A stretch of DNA of 32,877 nucleotides from an uncultured Bacilli bacterium (GTDB lineage: Bacteria > Bacillota_I > Bacilli_A > RF39 > UBA660), in NCBI GenBank assembly GCA_944363795.1, contig CALVVG010000009.1, forward strand, positions 1 through 32,877, in the 5' to 3' direction. The translations under genes and the position numbers were made by a program. The notes under the pieces were generated by a model. That model saw nothing but the letters and a program-made list of their open reading frames with translations, was not told the DNA's origin and made no database searches. Position 1 is the stretch's first letter, and every line of letters starts with the position of its first letter. Shown here one piece after another: positions 16,741 through 26,735 of this stretch.

Positions 16741-17994
16741 CTATGCTTTTTTAGAATTTACTTTTAACCAGTTTTTACCTTCAACTATTCTTGCAACTAG
16801 CATTGCACTTGCACTATCACCAGTAACATTTAGCAAAGTAGCCGGTGCATCTATTATTGTAGCAATAATTGTTAAAATTGGCAAGGCCTCAATTGGATAA
16901 TTTAACATTGAAATGATTAACATCTCAGATATTGTACCACCACCAATTGGTACTGCAGTAACCAAAAGTGTTGCAATCAAAGCCACCCCAATTATCAACA
17001 TAATATTACCAAAATTATTAACATTTGTTCCAAATAAACTAATTAAAAACATTATTTTAAATACACTTCCAATTGATGAACCATCTTTATGAAAACTAGT
17101 TCCTAAAGAAATTGTAGTTTCGGCAATATCTTTTGGTACCCCAATTTTTTTTGTACATTCAATATTCACAGGAACACTGGCTGCCGATGAACATGTACCT
17201 AATGCTGTTAGAGCTGATGGTATAATATTTTTCCAAAATAATTTAACTCCATTTTTTTTGGCTGCTACAAATGCATAAATAGTATAAAAAATTAACATAA
17301 ATAATAAACTAACTAATAAATAAACAATAAAAGTTTTTAAAAAACCTATTGCTATGACTCCACCAATGGATCCAATCAAAGCTGCAAAATAACAACCCAA
17401 CCCAATTGGAGCATAATACATAATTATTTCGATAAATTTATATATTATTTCACTAAGCGAATCAAATAATTCTGCTACTTTTTTTCCCTTTTCACCACTT
17501 TTATTTATAGCGATGCCAAATAGTATTGCTATCACAATTAAAGCAATTAAATTGTCTGTAGATAACAAGTTAATAAATTTATCTGTTGATAATACATTCA
17601 CTGTTCTTTCTAATAGATTTAATTCTATATCTTCAGTAACATTACCATCAAAAATTTCTTTAATTTGATTAGTATCTTTTGAATTAACTAAATTAATAGA
17701 TCTAGTTGATATAAAACCAACCATTACTGCAATAATAGATGTTATTAAAAATATTATAATTGTACTTATTAATATTTTACTTAATCTTTTTGGTTGCTTC
17801 ATTTTAGCAATAGATGAAGTAATTGTAAAAAATATCAAAGGAATAATTATAACTAATAATAAATTTAAAAATAAATCTCCCAATGGCTTTACTATTGTGG
17901 CTTTTTCCTTAAAAATCAAACCACAAACAGTTCCTACAATAACAAGTAAAATTAAAATTATTGTACTTTTATAATTTTTTAAAAATTTTTTCAT
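16741..17994 (-). CDS. SLC1/DAACS-family amino-acid:cation symporter
   Basis: A 417 aa transporter of the elevator-type glutamate/neutral amino-acid family. Hallmarks: HP1 hairpin TCSSAASVP (267-275), the TM7 region SFHKDGSS (300-307, the NMDGT position), HP2 PIGGGTIS (349-356), and TM8 IDAPATLLNVTGD (381-393). D382, T386, N389 and D393 are kept, but the arginine that holds acidic side chains (R397 of GltPh) is Ala385, so a neutral or other small amino acid is the likely substrate rather than aspartate or glutamate. Single gene with its own promoter. No terminator is visible before the pheS T-box, so read-through into that leader is possible. Confidence 0.88.
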   Translation of the reverse strand: MKKFLKNYKSTIILILLVIVGTVCGLIFKEKATIVKPLGDLFLNLLLVIIIPLIFFTITSSIAKMKQPKRLSKILISTIIIFLITSIIAVMVGFISTRSINLVNSKDTNQIKEIFDGNVTEDIELNLLERTVNVLSTDKFINLLSTDNLIALIVIAILFGIAINKSGEKGKKVAELFDSLSEIIYKFIEIIMYYAPIGLGCYFAALIGSIGGVIAIGFLKTFIVYLLVSLLFMLIFYTIYAFVAAKKNGVKLFWKNIIPSALTALGTCSSAASVPVNIECTKKIGVPKDIAETTISLGTSFHKDGSSIGSVFKIMFLISLFGTNVNNFGNIMLIIGVALIATLLVTAVPIGGGTISEMLIISMLNYPIEALPILTIIATIIDAPATLLNVTGDSASAMLVARIVEGKNWLKVNSKKA

Positions 17995-18016
17995 AAACGC
18001 TCCTTTATTTAAATAT

Positions 18017-18045
18017 ATTATAAACTAAAAATAAATTTTACACAA
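18017..18045 (-). promoter_or_regulatory. Promoter of the symporter gene
   Basis: TTGTGT, 17 bases, TATAAT on the minus strand; AAAGGAGCG precedes the ATG at 17994. Confidence 0.65.
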
Positions 18046-18097
18046 ATTAAAATTAAAAGTATTTACTTTATATTATAAATAAAAAAATTAGATGATT

Positions 18098-18946
<849 letters not shown>

Positions 18947-18968
18947 AGCAACATCCCTATTCTTTTTT

Positions 18969-18997
18969 ATTATAACCAAATATTCGACAAATAGCAA
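18969..18997 (-). promoter_or_regulatory. Promoter of the signal peptidase gene
   Basis: TTGCTA, 17 bases, TATAAT on the minus strand, about 20 bases before the chosen ATG. Confidence 0.65.
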
Positions 18998-19102
18998 CAT
19001 TTGATGACAATTAATAAGTAAAATAATAGACAATTATTGGCAATTTAAAAATTAAAGATTCATGAAATTATCATTTATTAAATATAATTTATGGAATAAG
19101 CC

Positions 19103-19131
19103 TTTACTTTTAGCTTATTTTATATTAAAAT
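19103..19131 (+). promoter_or_regulatory. Promoter of tRNA-Cys
   Basis: TTTACT, 17 bases, TAAAAT; the predicted start near 19138 lies just before the tRNA. Confidence 0.55.
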
Positions 19132-19141
19132 TAATACATAT

Positions 19142-19216
19142 GGAACCGTAGCCAAGTGGCTAAGGCATAGGTCTGCAACACCTTGATCGCCGGTTCAAAT
19201 CCGGCCGGTTCCTCCA
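19142..19216 (+). tRNA. tRNA-Cys (anticodon GCA)
   Basis: The 75-base cloverleaf folds cleanly: acceptor GGAACCG with CGGTTCC, D arm GCC/GGC, anticodon loop CTGCAAC with GCA, T arm GCCGG-TTCAAAT-CCGGC, discriminator T and an encoded CCA end. The outermost anticodon-stem pair is T-T, a small irregularity. It stands alone with its own promoter and terminator. Confidence 0.96.
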
Positions 19217-19223
19217 ATAAAAA

Positions 19224-19256
19224 AAAAAGAGTTAATTTTTGACTCTTTTTATTTTT
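19224..19256 (+). terminator. Terminator of tRNA-Cys
   Basis: AAAAAGAGT and ACTCTTTTT form a 9-bp stem with a 9-base loop, followed by ATTTTTT. The A-run on its left may let it also stop minus-strand transcripts from the gene at 19320. Confidence 0.85.
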
Positions 19257-19319
19257 TAAAACACCAATAATTCTTATAAAGTTATTAAAATAATTGCTAT
19301 AAACATAATAATATAAAAA

Positions 19320-19832
19320 CTAAAATTCTAATATATTTAATTTTTTACACATTAAATTATATCCAGTCATTATTTTTGAAAAATTAAATATTTTCTTTTT
19401 ACCAACATACACTTTAATTTCTCCGTTTAGTTTATCTAAAGTATTGGCAACTTTGGTTATATCAGAAAAATTATAAGATCTTTCTTTTTTCAAAAAGGCT
19501 TTTATTAAAATTGTATCATTACGAACAGTAACTTTATACTGACTATAAACAACGGCAATAGTTAAAAATATTAAAGCAATCCCAATAAAAATAGGATATA
19601 CTACAAAAGGATCACTATCTTTCACAATATAAGGATAAAGCCAAATCGAAAATCCTATAGTAAATACAGTAAAGAAAAGACACATACCAATTATATATGG
19701 TGGATATTTAATTTCAAAGTTATCTAATAGCATTTTTTTATTTTTTTTATTTGCACTCAATTGAGCCATTGTAAACAAAATCCCACAAACAATAAAAGTG
19801 ATAATCATAATAATAATATTTTCTAAATCCAT
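19320..19832 (-). CDS. Membrane protein with PH-like C-terminal domain
   Basis: A 170 aa protein with three predicted membrane helices (about 5-25, 46-68 and 78-98) and a cytoplasmic C-terminal part of about 70 residues. That part, with YKVTVRNDTILIKAFLKKE and then FSDITKV, has the strand pattern of bacterial PH-like domains fused to membrane helices. I do not recognise a specific family or function. AAGGAG precedes the ATG and it has its own promoter. Confidence 0.7.
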   Translation of the reverse strand: MDLENIIIMIITFIVCGILFTMAQLSANKKNKKMLLDNFEIKYPPYIIGMCLFFTVFTIGFSIWLYPYIVKDSDPFVVYPIFIGIALIFLTIAVVYSQYKVTVRNDTILIKAFLKKERSYNFSDITKVANTLDKLNGEIKVYVGKKKIFNFSKIMTGYNLMCKKLNILEF

Positions 19833-19863
19833 ATCTTTTAACTCCTTATAATATTACAAATTC

Positions 19864-19892
19864 ATTATAATAATTTTTTTGTATATAAGCAA
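19864..19892 (-). promoter_or_regulatory. Promoter of the gene at 19320-19832
   Basis: TTGCTT, 17 bases, TATAAT on the minus strand, about 30 bases before the ATG. Confidence 0.6.
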
Positions 19893-19989
19893 TAAAATTT
19901 GAGAATGATTGGCAAAGTAACTAAATATTTTTTTAATAATATAGTAAATGGAACAAATATTGAATTAAAATTAGTGATCTAAAAAACTT

Positions 19990-21597
19990 TTAACTAGATA
20001 TGTTAAATTTATAACATCTATTTCTGATTGTTATTAATAAGTTAACCTCATCAGCATTTAAAATATCATTAGTTGTTTGCAAAACTAGCTTATCTTTTAA
20101 GTTTGTTGTGGTAACATTTTTTAATGATGCTACATAAGTATTATTATCAATTGTATATTCTATAGAAGCAAAGGCATTAATAAAATCAGTTATATTTTTT
20201 ATATTTTTATAAGATCCTTTTTCACTATCAATATTTAAATCATAATCCAATATTATTAAAGTTTGTTTTAAGGCATTTAAATTATCTATTACTATTAAAT
20301 CTGTATAAGTTTTACATTCTTCTCTATAACATTTTTCATACTTATACTCATATCTTGAATCAAAAACTGAACTTTTTATATTTAACGTAGTATTTCCTAA
20401 AAATGTGCTTGAAAATGATACAGTTTCATTTAATTTAGAATTTCTAACTACACTAACATCATAATATTTATCTGGTCTTAATTTTACATTAATTGTTTTA
20501 GCCAAAAATTTTTCACTTTTTGTTGAAGATCCATTATATATTTTTAAGTTATAATTGTTCTTTACTTGACTTTTTTCTAACATATAAGGAATTATATAAA
20601 CTACTGTTTCACCAGGTGCAAATACATCATTCATAAAAGGATCTCCATAGTCAATAAAATAATTTCCAATATCAAGAGACGGATATATATATTTACTACC
20701 AATATAAATTTTTAAATTGTTATAATCTAATTTCTTATTATTATTGGAATTATTAGTTATTTCAAATTTTAAAACAAGATAATAATCATCTTGATATATT
20801 TTATTGCCAGATAAACTAACATTAGTTAACATGCTATCGACAACTTTAATTGTAAAAGAATTATAATTAAATGCTTCATTTTCATTATAAGTATATTTTA
20901 ATTTTTCATAGCTTTTAAAAATCAAAAAACCTGTAATAACTATTACAACACTACCAACTATATAAAATATGATTTTATTTTCTAAATAGTAATAATAAAA
21001 TTCTCTAATAAATCTGCGAATAATTCTTTCTGCCTTATATGTTTTAAAATTTAAATTTAATTCTATTTCTTCAGAATCAGATTCTGTTATTTCTAATTCT
21101 TTTAAATCATTTTTAAAATCAAATTGCTTAACATTAAATCCTAAAGCTCTAATACCTATCATAACAATATATATTATTTGAGGATAATAAACTATTCTGG
21201 CAATATCTCGATAAGTTCTTGCTTCTGCTGTTGACCACAAGCCATTGCTTAAATCATTAATTAAATAAGAAGAAACTATTACAAATATAAAAAGAATTAT
21301 ATAATAAATTATAGCAAATAAATACATTTTATTAGGCTTTTTTTTAACTTTTAATAATATATAAATTGCTAATATAATTATAAAAGCTAAAAATATCGAA
21401 ACATATGTTATCCAAGATATATAAGAAGAAGCCATATTATCGATAACAGTTACTGAATATCCATTGTTTATATAAGCCACAAAAAAATCCAATATGCTTT
21501 TTGTGTTAATGGCAATATAAATAGTTAGTATTGTCAAAATAACATGTATTAAGCGGAAATTTTTAATCAAAAAACCATATGGCTTTTTTAATATCAT
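19990..21597 (-). CDS. Large membrane protein with exported beta-sandwich (DUF4352-like) domain
   Basis: A 535 aa protein. The N-terminal part has four membrane helices (roughly 15-35, 58-82, 92-115 and 138-150), then a cytoplasmic stretch with acidic ESDSEEIE, another helix near 212-228, and an outside region of about 300 residues. Residues about 238-335 alternate strands and contain DDYYLVLKFEITNNSNNNKKLDY and APGETVVYII, the pattern of DUF4352-like immunoglobulin-type domains. The remainder (C-rich CYREECKTY near residue 418) is unknown. AAGGAG before the ATG. It may be a surface assembly or sensing protein; no catalytic motif is seen. Confidence 0.68.
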   Translation of the reverse strand: MILKKPYGFLIKNFRLIHVILTILTIYIAINTKSILDFFVAYINNGYSVTVIDNMASSYISWITYVSIFLAFIIILAIYILLKVKKKPNKMYLFAIIYYIILFIFVIVSSYLINDLSNGLWSTAEARTYRDIARIVYYPQIIYIVMIGIRALGFNVKQFDFKNDLKELEITESDSEEIELNLNFKTYKAERIIRRFIREFYYYYLENKIIFYIVGSVVIVITGFLIFKSYEKLKYTYNENEAFNYNSFTIKVVDSMLTNVSLSGNKIYQDDYYLVLKFEITNNSNNNKKLDYNNLKIYIGSKYIYPSLDIGNYFIDYGDPFMNDVFAPGETVVYIIPYMLEKSQVKNNYNLKIYNGSSTKSEKFLAKTINVKLRPDKYYDVSVVRNSKLNETVSFSSTFLGNTTLNIKSSVFDSRYEYKYEKCYREECKTYTDLIVIDNLNALKQTLIILDYDLNIDSEKGSYKNIKNITDFINAFASIEYTIDNNTYVASLKNVTTTNLKDKLVLQTTNDILNADEVNLLITIRNRCYKFNISS

Positions 21598-21628
21598 ATT
21601 ATCGCTCCTTTATATTTACTATATATAT

Positions 21629-21657
21629 ATTATAGACTATTAAATCAAATTTTTAAA
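21629..21657 (-). promoter_or_regulatory. Possible promoter of the 535-aa membrane protein gene
   Basis: TTTAAA, 17 bases, TATAAT on the minus strand; the -35 is weak. Confidence 0.45.
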
Positions 21658-21682
21658 GTATCATTTTACAATATGGATAGTA

Positions 21683-21709
21683 TAAAAAAATATGATCCTA
21701 AGACCATAT
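21683..21709 (-). terminator. Terminator after the LysM gene
   Basis: ATATGGTC and GATCATAT pair (one G-U) around TTAG, followed by seven T on the minus strand, 2 bases past the LysM stop codon. Confidence 0.8.
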
Positions 21710-21711
21710 CT

Positions 21712-22161
21712 TTATCTCTTAGTTACTAATATTTGATCTTTTAATAAATATATTGTATCGTTTTGATTTAATAGATCTTTTTTAGATATTTTAAACATAT
21801 TAGCAACTGTATCTAGAGTATCTCCTTCGGCAGTAATATAATAACTATAACCACTTTTAGGAATCAATATTTCTTGATTAGGATAAATATAATCATCCAT
21901 ATTAAGTCCATTTAAACTAGCTAATAGTGTTGGATTAATATTATATTTTTGAGCTATTTGATAAAGAGAATCACCTTTTTCGATTGTATAAGTATTAAAA
22001 TATTTTTCTTTACCTTTTGGTACAATTATATCCATACCTGCTCTTAATTCATCAGCAAAATATATATTATTGATATCCATTATAATTTCTGGCGTTGTAT
22101 TAAATTTATCCGCAATGCTTTTTAAATTATCATTCAATTGAATTTTATACTTATCATACAT
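21712..22161 (-). CDS. Three-LysM-domain protein
   Basis: LysM domains bind N-acetylglucosamine chains of peptidoglycan. The 149 aa protein is almost entirely three LysM repeats (about 4-48, 55-101 and 106-148); the second is the best, with YTIEKGDSLYQIAQKYNINP and LNGL...YPNQEILIP. There is no signal peptide and no catalytic domain, which is odd for a wall binder: it may leave the cell by another route, or act inside, as with spore-coat LysM proteins of Bacilli. It is the last gene of the run that begins with the M23-like gene. Confidence 0.85.
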   Translation of the reverse strand: MYDKYKIQLNDNLKSIADKFNTTPEIIMDINNIYFADELRAGMDIIVPKGKEKYFNTYTIEKGDSLYQIAQKYNINPTLLASLNGLNMDDYIYPNQEILIPKSGYSYYITAEGDTLDTVANMFKISKKDLLNQNDTIYLLKDQILVTKR

Positions 22162-22206
22162 TTATTATCACTCCTAATAATAAAGTATGTATTTTATGTT
22201 ATTTGG

Positions 22207-23277
22207 TTAATCAAATATAAAAATCATATTTTGATTATTAAAATTCCATTCTGAGTATTGCATTAAAGCTTGCAAATTATTGTATGGATCATATTTATAT
22301 AAAATATCATTTGCTATAAAATAAACTTCCAATTCTTTACTAGCAACTATTTGAGATACTACTAAATTAGTTACTTTAAATTTAAAATTATTGTATTCTA
22401 AATATAAATTACCAGTGTTTAAAACATATTCATAATATTTTTCTTCACTAAATTTTGGCTGATCATTTTTTAATGTTTGAATGGATACATCCTTCCATAT
22501 TCCATCTATTAATATTTTGTTTTGTGCTTTATAAATTTCTTTTTTTGGCAAATCAATATAATATAATTGTTCTTCTTTTTTATCAAAAATATAAATTTTA
22601 TCTTGATCATTTCCTAGAAAATAACTATCAAAATAAATTTCAAATCTTAAATCAATTTTTTCAATTTTACCATTATTTACATTAATTAAATAAAATTTAT
22701 CAAATTTATAATTTTGATCGTAATCAGGTATTAAAAAATAATTTTTGTATATATAAAATAAATTAATATTGTATATGTCTTTATCAAATAATTCTAATTT
22801 CTTATTTTGGGAATTAAGCAGTATAAATTCATTATAATTCCACAATAAATATTTTTTGCTATCCAAATTACCAATATTTATATTTTCAAATGAAGTCTTT
22901 TTGAAAAAACTAACATTTTTTAATTCACTAAAATATTCTTTATTATTATTACATATAGAATATAATTTTATTCCTTGAGTTTGAAAATCTAAACAAGTAG
23001 AATCTCCATCATGGATAATTTCAATATTCTTAATCAATTTTCTTTTATTAGTATATTTATCTAATGAAAGCAATTTAAATTCTATATCATCATAATTAAG
23101 AGTAAAATAATAAAGTTCTTTTTTTCGATTATATTCTTCTGATACATCAATATTATTTATTTTATACCTTAGTTGATAATCTGTTGGTTTATAATATATA
23201 TAAATAAATATTATAAATAAAGATATAAATATAATAATGAATAATACATGTTTTTGAAAATTGTTACTTCGTTTCAT
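22207..23277 (-). CDS. Membrane-anchored protein of unknown function
   Basis: A 356 aa protein with a basic start, one signal-anchor helix (about 10-29) and an outside part rich in Tyr, Asn, Lys and Asp. Short repeated strand patterns such as KFYLINVNNGKIEKIDL and QLYYIDLPKKEIYKA suggest a beta-propeller-like fold, but no family is recognised. Its ATG lies 14 bases inside the end of the PH-domain gene and has no clear ribosome site, so translation is probably coupled. Confidence 0.65.
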   Translation of the reverse strand: MKRSNNFQKHVLFIIIFISLFIIFIYIYYKPTDYQLRYKINNIDVSEEYNRKKELYYFTLNYDDIEFKLLSLDKYTNKRKLIKNIEIIHDGDSTCLDFQTQGIKLYSICNNNKEYFSELKNVSFFKKTSFENINIGNLDSKKYLLWNYNEFILLNSQNKKLELFDKDIYNINLFYIYKNYFLIPDYDQNYKFDKFYLINVNNGKIEKIDLRFEIYFDSYFLGNDQDKIYIFDKKEEQLYYIDLPKKEIYKAQNKILIDGIWKDVSIQTLKNDQPKFSEEKYYEYVLNTGNLYLEYNNFKFKVTNLVVSQIVASKELEVYFIANDILYKYDPYNNLQALMQYSEWNFNNQNMIFIFD

Positions 23278-23701
23278 GATTATATTTTTGCTTTGCTGCC
23301 ATCATCATTTCTGTAATATTAGTTTCTATTTCATCTAATCCTGATTTAGGAATATTAGCAATGACAACTTCTTCTTTTACCGTATCTATTGTAACTTTTC
23401 CCCATAAAAGACCTTGATAAACTAATAAATCATTATATAAATCCGGAGTAATAGAACTTAAAAAATATCCAAATACTACTCTTTTTTGACCAATCAAAAT
23501 TCTTTTATTTGTTATTGCTACAACACAGCTAAAAAATAATTCATAAAATTTACTATTTTTTTGACCACAAAATACAAATAATACTTCTTCACCAGGATTT
23601 AAATGCTTATCTATAACATCACAATGTTTTTTTATTCGCCATGCTACACCACCAGGATGTCTTCTTTTGAAATCCAAAGCCTTTGAATATACTGCATTCA
23701 T
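23264..23701 (-). CDS. Bacterial PH-domain protein
   Basis: A 145 aa soluble protein. Residues about 35-115 have the bacterial PH pattern: LNPGEEVLFVFCGQKN, VVAITNKRILIGQKR, then WGKVTIDTVKEEVVIANI. An amphipathic C-terminal helix follows. Such domains are usually membrane- or protein-associated modules with no enzymatic role. AGGTGA precedes the ATG. Placed between the M23-like and signal-anchor genes, it probably belongs to the same envelope unit. Confidence 0.72.
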   Translation of the reverse strand: MNAVYSKALDFKRRHPGGVAWRIKKHCDVIDKHLNPGEEVLFVFCGQKNSKFYELFFSCVVAITNKRILIGQKRVVFGYFLSSITPDLYNDLLVYQGLLWGKVTIDTVKEEVVIANIPKSGLDEIETNITEMMMAAKQKYNHETK

Positions 23702-23750
23702 TCTTAATCACCTATTATTATTTTATAAAATTTTTCATAGTTTAGCAATA

Positions 23751-24698
23751 TTAGTTTACATAGTCTTTATAAATCCAACGATTTTTATTAATCTTTATCC
23801 AGTTATTTTTGGTTTCCATTATTGCAACAGTAGTTCCTTTAGGTAATGGTGATTGTTCTTTTAAAATATTTCCTCCAGGAGACTTACGAACATTTAATAA
23901 ATTGGCAGTGGTCATTTTCGTTTCATAATAATTATTTGGTATACTTTTTGTTATATTGTTACTAGAAATATATTCTTTATCACTTATTTTAGCCCAATTA
24001 TTAACAATTTCTTTTATCTTAACTTTGCTATGTTTAGGTAACGTATTTATCGCATTAAATTTAGTACTAGGACCAAGGCGAACATTTAATGATTCTGCAG
24101 TTGTATAATAATAATTGTCTTCAATTATATCTGAATACAAATCTATAAACTTTAATCCACCACTATTTTTAATAGTTGTAAAGGTATTATCAATAAAAAA
24201 TGAATCTTCCGGTCTAACAGCACCACCAGTTGTACTTATAACCCAAATACCATTTGAATTTTTAACCCAGCCACCATCCGTCATTTTTCCTCGACCAACA
24301 ACAATATGAAAATGTTCTCCTGTAGCATAACCATCTTTTCCTTCTAAAGCAATTATCTCTTTACGACTAAATTTTTGACCTATTTTTAATTTATTTAACT
24401 CCTTATCTTCTATATGACCAATCATTATAGTTATATAATCAACAAACGTAGGAGTTATAACAGGAGATGTTGATTCTATCCACAGCACATTTGTTGAACT
24501 GGTTCCAACACCATATATTTTTTTTACTTCCATTTCATTACATGGACAATAAAAATATCCATTTGCTCCACTTTTCCCACAATTATCATCAATGGGGTAA
24601 TCTTTCGGAGTACCAATTGTATGTCTAGAATGAGAAAAATCATTTTTATATGTTTGAGTTATATTCATTATTTTGATTGGATAAATTAAATAATTCAT
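23751..24698 (-). CDS. Phage-endolysin-like M23-type protein with two SH3 domains
   Basis: The 315 aa protein resembles phage endolysins with an M23-type endopeptidase domain (about 1-170): SHSRHTIGTPKDYPIDD supplies a candidate first His and Asp, MIGH (95) a further His, and GEHFHIVVGRGK the H129-x-H131 pair, followed by a GVWVIS-like end as in phage proteins. Two bacterial SH3 domains follow (about 199-250 with SLNVRLGPSTKFN, and 258-315 with LLNVRKSPGG), which bind cell wall. There is no signal peptide and no holin nearby, so it may be a domesticated phage gene. Cleavage of peptidoglycan cross-links is inferred. Confidence 0.8.
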   Translation of the reverse strand: MNYLIYPIKIMNITQTYKNDFSHSRHTIGTPKDYPIDDNCGKSGANGYFYCPCNEMEVKKIYGVGTSSTNVLWIESTSPVITPTFVDYITIMIGHIEDKELNKLKIGQKFSRKEIIALEGKDGYATGEHFHIVVGRGKMTDGGWVKNSNGIWVISTTGGAVRPEDSFFIDNTFTTIKNSGGLKFIDLYSDIIEDNYYYTTAESLNVRLGPSTKFNAINTLPKHSKVKIKEIVNNWAKISDKEYISSNNITKSIPNNYYETKMTTANLLNVRKSPGGNILKEQSPLPKGTTVAIMETKNNWIKINKNRWIYKDYVN

Positions 24699-24733
24699 AC
24701 TACACTTCCTTTCATTATAAATTATTCTGGATA

Positions 24734-24766
24734 CAAAAAAAAAGAAGCCATGTTTGTCCAGCTTCT
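24734..24766 (-). terminator. Terminator of the ABC exporter operon
   Basis: AGAAGC and GCTTCT form the stem with a 12-base loop and a run of ten T on the minus strand. The stop codon of the second ABC gene is part of the stem. Confidence 0.82.
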
Positions 24767-26735
24767 AATTTATTTTTTCAAATTGAGAATTATAAAGATT
24801 TGCATAAAATCCATTTTGCTTCATTAATTCTTCATGATTTCCTTGTTCAATTATATTTCCTTCATTCATAACCAAAATAAGATCTGCATTTTTAATTGTC
24901 GAAAGGCGATGAGCAATTACAAATGAAGTTTTACCTTCCATTAATTTATCCATAGCTTTTTGAACTAATTCTTCTGTACGTGTATCAACATTACTTGTTG
25001 CTTCATCTAATATTAAGAATGGTGCATTATCTAACATACCTCTGGCTATTGTAATCAATTGTTTTTGTCCAGAAGATATTGATTCGTTATCTTCAATTAA
25101 TGTGTTATATGAATTAGGCAGTGATTTAATAAAATGATCTACACCAACAACTTCACAAACCTTTTTTACATCTTCATCAGTAATATTTTTTTGATTATAT
25201 ACTATATTTTCTTTAATAGTTCCAGCAAATAACCAAGTATCTTGTAATACCATTGTAAATAATTCATGAATATTTTCTCTTTTTAAATCATTAATTGAAA
25301 TATTATCTATTTTTATATCACCAGAATTTATTTCATAAAATTTCATTAATAAATTGACAAGTGTTGTTTTACCAGCTCCAGTAGGGCCAACTATAGCAAT
25401 CTTTTGACCAGGTTTTATTTTAGCGCTAAAATCCTTTATTATTAAACGATTATTATCATAACCAAATTTTACATGTTCAAAGGTAATATTTCCTTTAACT
25501 TCGTCTTTAACTAATTTTTTAGTTAAATTAGATTCATCACTCATTTCTGCTTCTTCAACAAATTCGAATATTCTTTCACTAGCTGCGGCAGCTGATTGTA
25601 GTGAAGTCATAGCTTGAGCAATTTGGGATAATGGATTTGTAAATAATCTGACATAAACAATAAATGCTACAATTACCCCAAAAGAAATAATATTATTCAT
25701 AGCTAAAACCGCTCCAACTATACATACTATAACATAACTAAAATTGCCTATAAACATCATTATCGGTTGCATTAATCCTGATAAAAATTGACTTTTTCTA
25801 ATAGCAGTAAATACTTTTTCATTTAATTTATTAAATTTTTCATCTGATTGTCTTTTTCCATTATATACCTTTACAACATTATGGCCAGAATATATTTCTT
25901 CAATATGACCATTCATATTTCCTAATTCTTCTTGTCTTGCTAAGAAATATTTTTGTGATTTTTTTAATATTATAGTCATAAGAGAAAAACCGATTAAACT
26001 AGATAAAATTGCTGAAATAGCCATAATCCAGTTAGTTATAAACATCATTAATACACTACCTATTACTAAGGTAATTGCTCCAACTAGAGAACCAATACTT
26101 TGACTCATAGCCTGAGAAACAGTATCAATATCATTAGTTACACGAGATAATATATCTCCTGTAGAATTACGATCAAAATATTTTAAAGGTAATTTATTAA
26201 TCTTACTAATAATTTTACTCCGTAATTCTTTTGCAAAATTATTTGATACTGTTGCCATTATAAAGTGTTGGAAAAAACTAAAAATTGCACTTGCAATATA
26301 TACTATTGCTAAAAATAGAGCTAAAGATTTTATAGCTGCAAAATTCATTTGAGGTTTAATTATTTTTTGAACACTAGCTGGCATATTATCTATGGCAGTA
26401 AATAATTCACTTGAACTACTTTCTTTATTGATATTTTGCATTATTTCCATAAATTCTGCTTTATCAACTGCTGATATTTCCGATGTATCCATAATATCAC
26501 TAATTGTTTGTTCGCTAATATTAGGAATTAATCCATCCGATATAACATCTGCCATATCACTAAGCTTATCAGGAGCAATAATTGATAAAATTGAACTTAC
26601 TGCCGCCAATACAAAAGCAATTGCTATTAATTTGTGAAATTTATTTAAATAATGAATTAATTTTTTCATGGTTCCACGAAAATCTTTTGCTTGTTCATAA
26701 CTTGAACCATGATTTCCCCCAACTGGTCTAGGCAT
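24765..26735 (-). CDS. Heterodimeric ABC exporter, subunit with catalytic glutamate
   Basis: A 656 aa half-transporter: six membrane helices, with an extra outside loop of about 75 residues between TM1 and TM2 (about 58-135), then an ATPase domain. Walker A is GPTGAGKT (450-457), Walker B FLILDE with E578, switch H609. Its signature is SISSGQ (552-557), lacking the usual second Gly. Paired with the upstream subunit, this makes one complete and one degenerate ATP site, as in LmrCD, BmrCD and TM287/288-type multidrug exporters. I start at MPRPVGG (26735), which has AGGAGG 9 bases upstream; that site itself is the GTG AGG AGG of a longer frame from 26753. It overlaps the upstream gene by 8 bases. 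Confidence 0.92.
   Translation of the reverse strand: MPRPVGGNHGSSYEQAKDFRGTMKKLIHYLNKFHKLIAIAFVLAAVSSILSIIAPDKLSDMADVISDGLIPNISEQTISDIMDTSEISAVDKAEFMEIMQNINKESSSSELFTAIDNMPASVQKIIKPQMNFAAIKSLALFLAIVYIASAIFSFFQHFIMATVSNNFAKELRSKIISKINKLPLKYFDRNSTGDILSRVTNDIDTVSQAMSQSIGSLVGAITLVIGSVLMMFITNWIMAISAILSSLIGFSLMTIILKKSQKYFLARQEELGNMNGHIEEIYSGHNVVKVYNGKRQSDEKFNKLNEKVFTAIRKSQFLSGLMQPIMMFIGNFSYVIVCIVGAVLAMNNIISFGVIVAFIVYVRLFTNPLSQIAQAMTSLQSAAAASERIFEFVEEAEMSDESNLTKKLVKDEVKGNITFEHVKFGYDNNRLIIKDFSAKIKPGQKIAIVGPTGAGKTTLVNLLMKFYEINSGDIKIDNISINDLKRENIHELFTMVLQDTWLFAGTIKENIVYNQKNITDEDVKKVCEVVGVDHFIKSLPNSYNTLIEDNESISSGQKQLITIARGMLDNAPFLILDEATSNVDTRTEELVQKAMDKLMEGKTSFVIAHRLSTIKNADLILVMNEGNIIEQGNHEELMKQNGFYANLYNSQFEKIN

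Noticed and set aside
18947-19033. Longer signal peptidase frame from 19033
   Set aside because: It covers the predicted promoter and start point; MELKAKQN at 18946 gives a normal short N-terminus before the first membrane helix.
24690-24730. A promoter for the M23-like gene around the TATAAT upstream of 24698
   Set aside because: The -10 is good but the -35 would lie in the T-run of the neighbouring terminator with no match, so I could not support it.
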